A DNA stretch of 24,295 nt, taken from the NCBI GenBank assembly GCA_963575745.1, contig CAUYUJ010000209.1, positions 92,501 to 116,795 of the forward strand. Direction: 5' to 3'. This document shows, in pieces, positions 1-6,956 of the stretch. The stretch's first letter is position 1. The number at the start of each line of letters is the position of its first letter. Under the pieces are notes generated by a model, which searched no databases, was not told the origin of the DNA, and worked only from the letters and a program-made list of their open reading frames with translations. This DNA comes from Prorocentrum cordatum. Lineage: Eukaryota; Sar; Dinophyceae; Prorocentrales; Prorocentraceae. The translations under genes were made by a program, and so were the position numbers.

Positions 1-19
1 TCCTGTGGGGGATCCTGGG

Positions 20-180
20 GCACTCTTGGGCCGTCTTGAGAGACTCTCGGAATGGATTCGGGCCCTCTTGAGCCGTCTTGAGACCCTTCAAGCGGGATCC
101 CAAGACGATGTTAGAAACATCAGTTTGAACATGGTATGCTAGAGATCGGTCATATATGTAAGGATGTCCACGGTGCTATC
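20..180. repeat. Degenerate repeat block left of the 18-bp array
   Basis: Two sequence types seen here recur on the far side of the 18-bp minisatellite. A GGGCCGTCTTGAG motif lies near 28-85 and again near 1168. A fragment of the form 'aagacgatgt..aacatc..taaggatgtcc' at about 100-170 matches the degenerate units at 835-1115. The 18-bp array therefore appears to sit inside an older, longer repeat. No gene is visible. Confidence 0.45.
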
Positions 181-183
181 GGT

Positions 184-815
184 TGAACCCGACTGGCCGC
201 GCTGACCCGCCTGGCATGTTCGACCCGCCTGGGCGTTTGAAACCGCCTAGCCGTTTCGACCAGAATGTCAGCTTCGAATGTCAGCTTCAAACCACGTGGT
301 AATTACGACCGCGCGACTGGTTTCATCGGCATGTCCTTTTAAACCCGCCTGGCCGCGCTGGCATCCTTGGAAGCTTGAACCATCCTGGTCGTTTTCACTC
401 GCCTCGCTGGTTTACAAACCTGGCCGTTTTAACCCGGGTGGCCGTTTCAACCCGCATGGCAATATTAAATCGCTTGGCCTCTTTTACTCCCCCAGCCGTT
501 TTAACTGGCCATTTGCACCCGCCTGGGCGTTTTAACCCGCGTGGCCGTTTTAACCCGCATGGCCGTATTATCTGGCCTGGCAGTTCTTATCCGCGTGGCA
601 GATTTAACTCACGTGGCAGTTCTAACCCGCGTGGCCGCATGAACCCGCCTGGCCATTTTAACCCGCCTGGCCGTTTTCACCAGCCTGGCCGTTGGAACTG
701 GCCTGGCCGTTTTAACCCTCCTCGCAGTTTTAACCCGCCTGGTCGTTTTAATCCGCATCCGCCTGGCCGTTACAACACGCCTGGTCACCGCCTTGCCCTG
801 TTAACCCGCCTGGCC
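184..815 (+). repeat. 18-bp minisatellite (CCTGGCCGTTTTAACCCG type)
   Basis: An 18-bp unit close to CCTGGCCGTTTTAACCCG repeats with many substitutions. It is cleanest at about 520-790 and diverged at 260-330, where a 13-bp stretch (GAATGTCAGCTTC) is duplicated. Because 18 is a multiple of three, one plus-strand frame stays open and reads a hexapeptide of the form Asn-Pro-Pro-Gly-Arg-Phe. Many unit differences change the amino acid (PPG, PRG, PHG, WPG; GRF, GRI, GRM), so there is no sign that a protein is being conserved. I treat it as a minisatellite; a coding role is possible but unsupported. Confidence 0.75.
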
Positions 816-834
816 AGCCGCGTGGGTCATCTTG

Positions 835-1115
835 GAGCGACACCAAGACGACGCGGACAACATCTCATGCTTGGGAGGATGTCCCTCGCAAAATCGCTAT
901 GTTGGGCAAGGGCGGTACCAGGACGATGTCGGCAACATCTCCTTCTGAGGACGTCCCCAGTGAAATCAGCTAATCGCCATGTTGGGGAAGACCAAGACCA
1001 AAAGGTCGTCGACAACATCTCATTTTTGTGAAGACGTCCCTAGCGAAATCTCCATTGTGGGCAAGAGCGATGTCGACGATTTCCCATTTGTGTAAGGATG
1101 CCCCTGCCAAATTAC
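835..1115. repeat. Degenerate ~70-85-bp tandem repeat, about four units
   Basis: Successive units share a core: an 'aagacgatgtcgacaacatctc' type start, then 't(g/a)nggacgtccc', then 'agcgaaatc', then 'atgttgggcaagagcg'. Units start near 843, 921, 1003 and 1066. Unit lengths vary and stop codons break all plus frames, so it is unlikely to be coding. A further partial unit lies at 100-170. Confidence 0.55.
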
Positions 1116-1639
1116 AATCTGGAGAGCGGAAGAAGGGCGTCTTAGAGCCATATTGTTGGGCTATGCTGGGCCGTCTTGAGGCCTTCCGAGAGCGATCTGG
1201 TCAGCGGGGTACATAGTTGCAACTCCAGCTGCTGGCGCTGCCGCTTTTGCCCGTGCCCCTCCTCCAATTTGCCCCGCTCACAGGCACCCATGAAACGTCA
1301 TGTCAACATGCCGCCCGAGATGGTCCCCAAGATGGCCTCCAAGATGGCCCAAGGCGGTTCGCAGCAGGCGTCTTCGACCCGCCGCCCCGTTCTCCTCCTC
1401 CTCCCACGCAGCTTCCCCCTGCTTGAGGTGGAGCGTGGGGGGGGGAGGAACCGCCTCAGGGGGGAAAACATCGCCCCAGGATCGGCGATCCATCGCCGAT
1501 AGAGATCGACGATAGACCCCCGGGTAGCGAAGACGCACGTTCCTGGGCTGCGCGGCCTGTCGGGCTCCTGTCGGCGAGGGGCGATGAGGGGTCGCTGCCT
1601 CCCCCCCTGAGCCGATCCCCCCCCCACACACACGTCCTC
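1116..1639. other. GC-rich stretch with no supportable gene
   Basis: Overlapping open frames exist on both strands but reflect high GC and few stop codons. They show low-complexity Arg/Gly/Pro/Ser composition and no family motif. Runs of G or C occur at 1437-1445 and 1617-1626. Confidence 0.5.
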
Positions 1640-1765
1640 CGCCGGCCGCTCGGGACGAGCCGGGCGCCCCGGGAGCGCTCTCGGCGAAAGGCGCAGCTGC
1701 TGGAAAAAGCACCCCGCGGCGGAGAAAAAACCCGCGGAGAAAACCGACGGAGCGTCCGAAAGCCT
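1640..1765 (+). repeat. Dispersed repeat, copy A
   Basis: This segment resembles 19578-19700 in the same orientation. Shared blocks include the 'GGCCGnTCGGGACGA' start, the 'GCTCTCGGCGAA' block, GCGCAGCTGCTGGAAAA, and a later CGTCCGAAA. The copies differ by substitutions and small indels, so this is an old duplication. Translations of both minus strands look alike in one frame (pattern RGFRT...FRRE...GAR.VP.GR), which could mean a shared decayed coding piece or simply shared DNA ancestry. Confidence 0.55.
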
Positions 1766-1910
1766 CGAGCCTCGAACCCGAAACTTCCACCCTTTCTGAT
1801 GCCCATGACTGCTGCTGCACTCACGCTGGCGGACCGCCGTCGCGTACCACTGGCGCTCGCAGGCGCCCCAACCGCGGAGGCGGTCGAGGCATGGCACCCT
1901 CCGACCACCC

Positions 1911-1977
1911 CATCCTCCACCTCCTCCTCCACCTCCTCCTCCACCTCCTCCTCCTCCTCCTCCTCCTCCTCCTCCTG
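1911..1977 (+). repeat. (TCC)n microsatellite
   Basis: A CTCCTCCAC-interrupted array passes into an uninterrupted TCC run. It produces long poly-Ser frames on the plus strand and poly-Gly/Arg frames on the minus strand, which are not genes. Confidence 0.9.
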
Positions 1978-2325
1978 GCACTGGCACTGACGACACGTGG
2001 CTCCTCAAGGCTTTCTTGACGATGGCGGTCTCGTCCTCCTTCTTGCTGCTTCTGATCTCCTGCTTGTGGCCCTTGGAAGCTCCTGGGCGAATGGGGGACG
2101 GCCCGCACGGGTCCCGCGAGCGCGCTGGCGCGCAGAGCGGCCAGCTGCAACCCGCCTCGAACGCATCCAGATCCGTACGATTCACAAGCACAAGGCGATG
2201 TGCAGCATCGATCTCCGAAAGAAGAGCACGCTGTCCCTGTGTGAGGCGATCCCCCCGCGAGGGCCTCGTCACTGCGCACGCTATCCCAAGGCCAGGGCTT
2301 TCTCGGTGCGCACCGTCCACAATGA
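1978..2325. other. No gene recognised
   Basis: Mixed-composition sequence between two microsatellites. Short open frames on both strands have no recognisable motif and no convincing splice or start context. Confidence 0.4.
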
Positions 2326-2431
2326 TTTTTGTCATTATTACTATGATTAGTAGTATTCGTACTAGTTGTGTCATTATTGTTATTAGTATTAATATCATTA
2401 TTGTTATTATTATTATTATTAGTAGTAGTAT

Positions 2432-2475
<44 letters not shown>

Positions 2476-2560
2476 AGTTATTTTTATTATTAATAATAAT
2501 AATATTAGTATTATTATTATTAGTTGTAGTAGTAGTAGTATTAGTAGTAGTAGTATGCTT
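2326..2560 (+). repeat. AT-rich (TTA)n/(TAG)n trinucleotide array
   Basis: Imperfect ATT, TTA and TAG triplet runs form an abrupt AT-rich island of about 230 bp in an otherwise GC-rich window. The island ends about 30 bp before the outer end of the foldback-like element. Confidence 0.9.
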
Positions 2561-2589
2561 GTTATTATGATCATTATTCTTATAGATTG

Positions 2590-3042
2590 TTCCCTACCTA
2601 GGCTCTGCCTAGAGGGTTCTTACTCTCTTAGCTTAAAGGGACCGGACAGTGCAAAGCGCCCCGGGCGGTTCCCCCAGTCCCCTGGGAGCGGTTCCCCCAG
2701 TCCCCTGGGAGCTTTAGCTTTAGCTTTACCTTTAGCTTTAGCTTTAGCTTATCTTCAGCTTAACTTTAACTTAGCTTTAGCTTAGCTTTAGCTTTAGCTT
2801 TAGCTGTAGCTCAGCTTTAGCTCAGCTTTAGCTCAGCTTTAGCTTAGCTTTAGGTTTGATTTAGCTTAGTTTTAGTAGCTTAGCTTTAGCTTAGCTTAGG
2901 CTTAGCTTTAGCTTAGCTTTAGCTTAGTTTTAGCTTAGCTTTAGCTTAGCTTTAGCTTAGCTTTAGCTTAGCTTTACTGTTACTATTAATGCTGCTTTCC
3001 TAGGGGCTCCAACTCCTAGGCAGGGTCGCGCTGGGATAATTT
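2590..3042 (+). repeat. Left inverted arm, AGCTTT/AGCTT subrepeats
   Basis: The order is unique outer block (about 2590-2710, with a direct duplication of a CGGTTCCCCCAGTCCCCTGG-type segment), then AGCTTT and alternating AGCTTT+AGCTT units (an 11-bp period, about 2711-2970), then a unique inner block to 3042. Every unit contains the palindrome AGCT. Confidence 0.8.
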
Positions 3043-3577
3043 GTTTTTATCTCTCTCTATATATATAGTGTTTGTGCACACCGTCCCCGGTGTGGGGGGT
3101 CGCGTGTGATAAGCGGCTTCGGCGGCGGGCCCCGCCGGCGCCACACCGCGCGCTGCCGTTCCAGCGCCAGCCGCGGGGAGAGACATCCTCGGAGACACCG
3201 GGCGCCGAGAGGAGGCCGCGCCGAGCGCCGAGGAGAGGCGGCCGAGACGACGGCGGCCCCACCGCTGGGCCGCCCAAGCCCGTCGCAGGCCTGCCCCCGG
3301 ACCCCCCTCCCATAGGGAGCCCACAAAGGACGTACGCACCCAGCTATGTACATGAACACGGCCCCTCGATTCGCGAGACCAGCCGCGTTATACGAACATT
3401 TGTGCAATGCGTGCTCTCGAAACCGGCGTGGATTCATGACATGTGCGTCCTTCTTTCGCTCCTGATCCCAGGGGTCCATCCTGACCCGTCCGTCGAGGCG
3501 GGTCCAGGCGTGGCGGCGAGGAGCCGGCAGAGTTATGTCGGGCCTGTCCCCCTACAGGGGGACTTTCGACGAAAAAG
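3043..3577. other. Loop of the foldback-like element
   Basis: The loop starts with a CT/TA-rich stretch (about 3049-3068) and continues into a GC-rich part (3080-3320). Its last ~107 bp (3467-3573) are a direct copy of sequence found outside the element at 4303-4409. Open frames on both strands here are Arg/Pro/Gly-rich and overlap each other; none resembles a transposase. The element is probably mobilised in trans, or is a dead composite. Confidence 0.55.
3467..3573 (+). repeat. Direct copy of the 4303-4409 segment
   Basis: Both copies begin CCCAGGGGTCC, pass through CGTCCGTCGAGGCGGGTCCA, GTGGCGGCGAGGAGCC and AGAGTTATGTCGGGCCTGTC, and end near TTCGACGA. Only about ten differences are visible over 107 bp, so this is a much younger duplication than the other dispersed repeats in the window. 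Confidence 0.85.
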
Positions 3578-4178
3578 AAATTATCCCAGTACGACCCTAC
3601 CTAGGAGTTGGAACCCCTAGGAAAGCAGCATTAGTAGTAACAGTAACGCTAAGCTAAAGCTAAGCTAAAGCTAAGCTAAAGGTCAGCTAAAGCTAAGCCA
3701 CTGCTGAGCTGAAGCTAAGCTAAAGCTAAGCTAAAGCTAAGATAAAGCTAAGCTAAAGCTAAGCTAAAGGTCAGCTAAAGCTAAGCTAAAGCTGAGCAAC
3801 AGCTAAGCTAAAGCTAAGCTACAGCTAAGCTAAAGATAAGCTAAAGCTAAGCTAAAGCTAAGCTGAAGCTAAGCTGAATCTAAGCTAAAGCTAAGCTACA
3901 GCTAAGCTAAAGGTCAGCTAAAGCTAAGCTAAAGCTAAGCTAAAGCTAAGCTAAAGCTAAGCTAAACGATAAGCGAAAAGCTGAGCAAAACGCTAAGCTA
4001 AAGCTAAGCTACAGCTAAGCTAAAGCTAAAGCTAAAGCTAAAGCTAAAGCTAAAGCTCCCAGGGGACTGGGGGGAACCGCGGGGCGGGGACTGGGGGAAC
4101 CGCCCGGGGCGCTTTCCACTGCCCGGCCCCTTTAAGCTAGAGAGTAAGAACCCTTCTAGGCAGAGCCTAGGTAGGGAA
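3578..4178 (+). repeat. Right inverted arm, AAAGCT/AAGCT subrepeats
   Basis: Reverse complement of the left arm. It has an inner unique block (3578-3650), a longer subrepeat tract dominated by the 11-bp AAGCTAAAGCT unit with scattered variants (3650-4055), and an outer unique block to 4178. This arm is about 150 bp longer than the left arm, so subrepeat number differs between arms. Confidence 0.8.
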
Positions 4179-4248
4179 AAATACACCAAAAATACCCCAA
4201 GAGAGTCAACAAATACGCAAAACATAGTCCCCCGACATCTTTTATCGT

Positions 4249-4409
4249 TCGTCGAAAATCCCCCTGTAGGGGGGACAGGCCCGACTTAACCCTAGACCCC
4301 CTCCCAGGGGTCCCTCCTGACGCGTCCGTCGAGGCGGGTCCAGACGTGGCGGCGAGGAGCCAACAGAGTTATGTCGGGCCTGTCCCCCTACAAGGGGGAG
4401 CTTCGACGA
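4249..4409. mobile_element. Small inverted-repeat (MITE-like) element
   Basis: The left end (4249-4288) reads TCGTCGAAAATCCCCCTGTA and onward to a CAGGCCCGAC block. The right end (about 4367-4409) is its imperfect reverse complement ending CTTCGACGA. The body and right end (4303-4409) are duplicated at 3467-3573. The motif AAAATACCCCAA occurs on both sides (about 4189-4200 and 4418-4427), which could be an insertion footprint of a slightly larger unit. No coding sequence. Confidence 0.55.
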
Positions 4410-4450
4410 TAAATAAAAAAATACCCCAAAAAGACCCTACAAAGGTAAAA

Positions 4451-4665
4451 ATATGGGTTCCTAACGCCCCAGGGCGGGACACAGGTGAAAACACATGGTT
4501 CCTAACGCCCCAGGGCGGAGCAAGCGCGAAAACATATGGGCTCCTAACGCCCCAGGGCGGGAGAAGCGTGAAAACACATGGGTTCCTAACGCCCCAGGGC
4601 GGAGCAAGCGCGAAAACACATGGGTTCCTAACGCCCCAGGGCGGGGTAAGCCTGAAAACACATGG
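4451..4665 (+). repeat. 42-bp tandem repeat, five copies
   Basis: Each unit contains TCCTAACGCCCCAGGGCGG followed by a variable 'gagcaagcgcgaaaacacatgg' segment. Periods are 42 bp, with one unit 41 bp. A 14-residue repeat can be read in one plus frame, but the 41-bp unit shifts it, which argues against coding. CCCCAGGGCGG is partly palindromic. Confidence 0.85.
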
Positions 4666-4943
4666 TCCTCTGTCACGTCCTGTGGCACGTCCATTGGCAC
4701 GTTCCGTAGCGCGTCCCCTTGGCACGTCCCGCGGTGCGTCCCCAAGATCGGTACATTCAGCATTACATTTGCCCGTCGCCCAATCAGGTGTCTTTGAAGC
4801 GTTGCCATGCCTTACATTTCTACATTCCCTTCCGGGTTCGTGGGTCGATTATGTTTCATAGTATTGGGATTGTCGTCTCCCCCCCCACTTCCCACATTTC
4901 CCCGTGGTTTCTGGGGGATCGACGACTCATCGTGTCTATGTTT
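4666..4943. other. Short CACGTCC repeats, then no recognised feature
   Basis: From about 4673 to 4742 the motif (G)GCACGTCC recurs with variants at 11-17-bp spacing. The remaining sequence to 4943 shows no gene or recognised repeat. Confidence 0.5.
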
Positions 4944-5152
4944 TGGACGCCCGAAATGGGCACGGAAAGAATGGGTACAATGCCCAACAACAAATGTTGT
5001 CCCAAACCAGCAGCGGCTGCTGTTGGGCAGGCGGCCTTCTGTCTCGAATGGACGCAGGCCGCGGCGGCGTGGACAGCGAGTCCTGTTCAAAATGAACAGG
5101 AACTGCTGTTGGGCATTGTACCCGTTCTTTCCGTACCCATTTCGGGCGTCCA
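4944..5152. mobile_element. 209-bp MITE-like element with ~50-bp terminal inverted repeats
   Basis: The left arm (4944-4994) starts TGGACGCCCGAAATGGG and runs through GGTACAATGCCCAACA. The right arm (5104-5152) is its reverse complement with only a few mismatches. The motif TATGTTT occurs immediately before the left arm (4937-4943) and two bases after the right arm (5155-5161), a likely target-site duplication. The interior has a second palindrome, TCCTGTTCA/TGAACAGGA (5081-5101). No coding capacity: a non-autonomous DNA transposon or hairpin-forming relic. Confidence 0.7.
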
Positions 5153-5161
5153 GATATGTTT

Positions 5162-6115
5162 CCCCTTCTGACACACAATGCGACCCTGCCAGCGCCTGCA
5201 GAGGCAGCCTCCCCGAGCGGCCGGCCGGCCGGCCAGGCGACGGGCCCGGCGGAGAGGCCGGGGAGAGGCGCAGGCCCCGCGCGGGCACGCGCTCGCGACG
5301 TCGGCGCCGCTCGCGGGGGCGGAGCCGGGCAGCACGAAGGATTTTTTGGACTTGCAGAGTCGCCACTCGCAAATGGCCTGGATCTGCCGCGGGGAAGGCA
5401 CGACAAACGGCACGAGGCAGACGCATATGGCTTCTCGGACGCTTGCGAGCAGGCACTCTGCGAGCAGAGGAGAGCGCGCTCGGCGAGCTTTGGGGCACCC
5501 CCAGGGCCAATCGGCCGAAACGGTGGCAGCTCATTCCCGGCGCCGTTCTTCGACCTCGGCCTCCGGGGCCCGTGCTCGGGCCGTCCTGGCCCCCTCGATG
5601 GCTGAAGCTGTGGGACGGGGGGGGGATGTCTTGCAGAGAGATCGGGGAGTGTCCGACTCTGCTGGGCGGTCTGCGGCGGATGCGCTCGGGGCAGCTTCCG
5701 TTATGCTGGTCCACGCACTGGACGGCCAAAGAAACAGTGACTGGGCTGCCGGAGCCCTCCCGTTAAAGACGCGCAGAGAAGATCTGACAAAACTGTTACG
5801 GGGCCATGAGAGACAGCGAGAGGGATCAGGGAGGCGCCTGTGCAAGGACACCCGCAGCCGAGTGCTTTTTTGACGTCTTGCCCGATAGAGAGCTTCAGAT
5901 CGGGCAGCGCGGTGCAGTGCGGCAATCCTACAGATGATGCCCGCCCTCTGCGAGGAACGGCGCGCATACCGCACAGGATGCCGCCATCCCTTCGACCCAT
6001 CCGGCGGCGCCCTTTCGAGGAGAGCCGCGGGGGACGCGCGCGGGCCAGCCGACCACCGCCTGGCAGGGCGGGCCCAGGCGTCACCTGGTGGGCGCGCGTG
6101 CCTCGCTCGACTCAC
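5162..6115 (-). other. GC-rich stretch with one possible minus-strand exon
   Basis: Most of this block has overlapping open frames on both strands and no family motif. A GGCC-rich run lies at 5218-5235. One minus-strand stretch, 5457 down to about 5340, follows a good acceptor-like sequence (pyrimidines then GCTCGCAG). It reads a hydrophobic segment (pattern AICVCLVPFVVP) then QIQAICEW. It could be a further exon of the gene whose exon ends at 6116, but frame and donor are not established. Confidence 0.25.
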
Positions 6116-6527
6116 GCCCTGCCCGCGGCGTCCTCGTGAGCTGGCCGTCCAGGCGAGGGATGGCGAGCCAGTCCTCGTTCTGCACGATCCTGCCCAGCGG
6201 GATCAAGTCCTCGACATCACAGCCTAGGTGAAGATGAACGGTTCTGTTCGTGGTGGAGGACGCGAGATTGAGGGAGGCCCCAAGCGACGGCATCCGCGAG
6301 GCCTTCTTCCCCGGGGCCGGCCCGGACTCATCGCTGGAAGCCTCTACGTCGTCGCAGTCGCCGCCTAAGCCCGAACCGCTGGAGCATGAGCCCTCGTCTG
6401 CGGCCTCGTCACCGACCAGGGCGTGACCAGCCTGATTGGACGGTCTGTGGGACGACTCTGCAGCTTGCGCGTCCATGGCGGCCTCCGTGATCACGCGGCT
6501 GGCGTAGTTCCGGCGCCTGACCAGGAC
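6116..6527 (-). CDS. Probable exon of an unidentified gene downstream of the anoctamin
   Basis: I do not recognise the product. The exon is suggested by an acceptor (GTGCCCAG, exon from 6527), a donor of standard form (GTGAGT, intron from 6115) and a fully open frame of 137 codons with mostly G/C third positions. The reading starts VLVRRRNYASRVITEAAM, then has an acidic Asp/Glu/Ser/Gly-rich linker (about residues 42-75) and a more ordered end containing HLHLGCDVEDLIPLG and NEDWLAIPRLDG. It lies on the same strand as the anoctamin, about 430 bp past its stop, fitting a same-direction gene array. The acidic linker suggests a flexible interdomain region. A continuation of the anoctamin transcript is less likely, because the anoctamin stop follows its last membrane segment. 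Confidence 0.4.
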
Positions 6528-6744
6528 CTGGGCACAGGCTCGAGGCGCCCGAGTCTGGTTACGCAGGGGCTCGCTTCGCCACGTCGGGCGGGCGGGGCCC
6601 CAGCGGGTGGGCCTGGCTGGCCGCCACCCCAACAAGTTGGGCCGGCGGGCCAGGAAGGCGGGCGGGCGGGCGGGCTTTCCAGCATGCGAGCGAGCTGGCT
6701 TCAACGGGTGGAGCCTCACGAGCAGCGGGTGAAACAGAAGAGGT

Positions 6745-6943
6745 GGGCGGCGAAGCGTCCCGGGCGGGACGATCTGGGCGAAGGGAGCTGGGCGAAGCGA
6801 GGCCCGATCGAAGCGAGCCAGGCGAAACGAGCCATGCGAAGCGAGCCTGGCAGAGCGAGCCCAGGCGAAGCGTCCCCGAGAAGCGAGCCTCGGGCAAAGC
6901 GAGCTGGGCGAAGCAAGCAGGGCGAAGCGATACCCAGGCGAAG
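6745..6943 (+). repeat. Degenerate short tandem repeat (GGGCGAAGCGA type)
   Basis: GCGAAGCGAGC-like units recur every 10-20 bp across about 200 bp between the anoctamin stop and the next exon. Lys/Arg/Glu/Ser-rich frames here follow from the repeat and are not genes. Confidence 0.7.
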
Positions 6944-6956
6944 CGCGTCTACCCGT

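Larger units (their letters stand above)
2590..4178. mobile_element. Foldback-like element with repeat-filled inverted arms
   Basis: The two ends are reverse complements. The outermost block TTCCCTACCTAGGCTCTGCC at 2590 is mirrored up to 4178. Next come mirrored blocks containing GCGCCCCGGGCGGTTCCCCC, then long arms built from AGCTTT and AGCTT units, then a mirrored inner block around TCCTAGGGG and ATTATCCCAG. The arms run 2590-3042 and 3578-4178 around a 535-bp loop. Long inverted repeats made of short tandem subrepeats define foldback (FB/TIR-repeat) elements in other eukaryotes. No transposase frame is visible, so it would be non-autonomous. No clear target-site duplication is seen at the outer ends. 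Confidence 0.75.

Noticed and set aside
184-815. Neuropeptide-like precursor with GRF repeats
   Set aside because: No dibasic cleavage sites, no Gly after the Phe for amidation, no signal peptide; unit differences are not constrained.
1298-2398. 366-codon minus-strand ORF
   Set aside because: It crosses the TCC microsatellite and the AT-rich edge, is dominated by poly-Gly/Arg, and has no family motif; an artefact of repeats and GC content.
2711-4055. TTTAGC-like arrays as telomere repeats
   Set aside because: The units are AGCTTT/AGCTT in inverted orientation inside a bounded element, not TTTAGGG, and they are internal.
4451-4665. CRISPR array
   Set aside because: The 'spacers' are similar to each other, there are only five units, there are no cas genes, and the context is eukaryotic.
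4812-5729. 305-codon minus-strand ORF
   Set aside because: It reads straight through the MITE-like element and GC-rich sequence and has no coherent composition.
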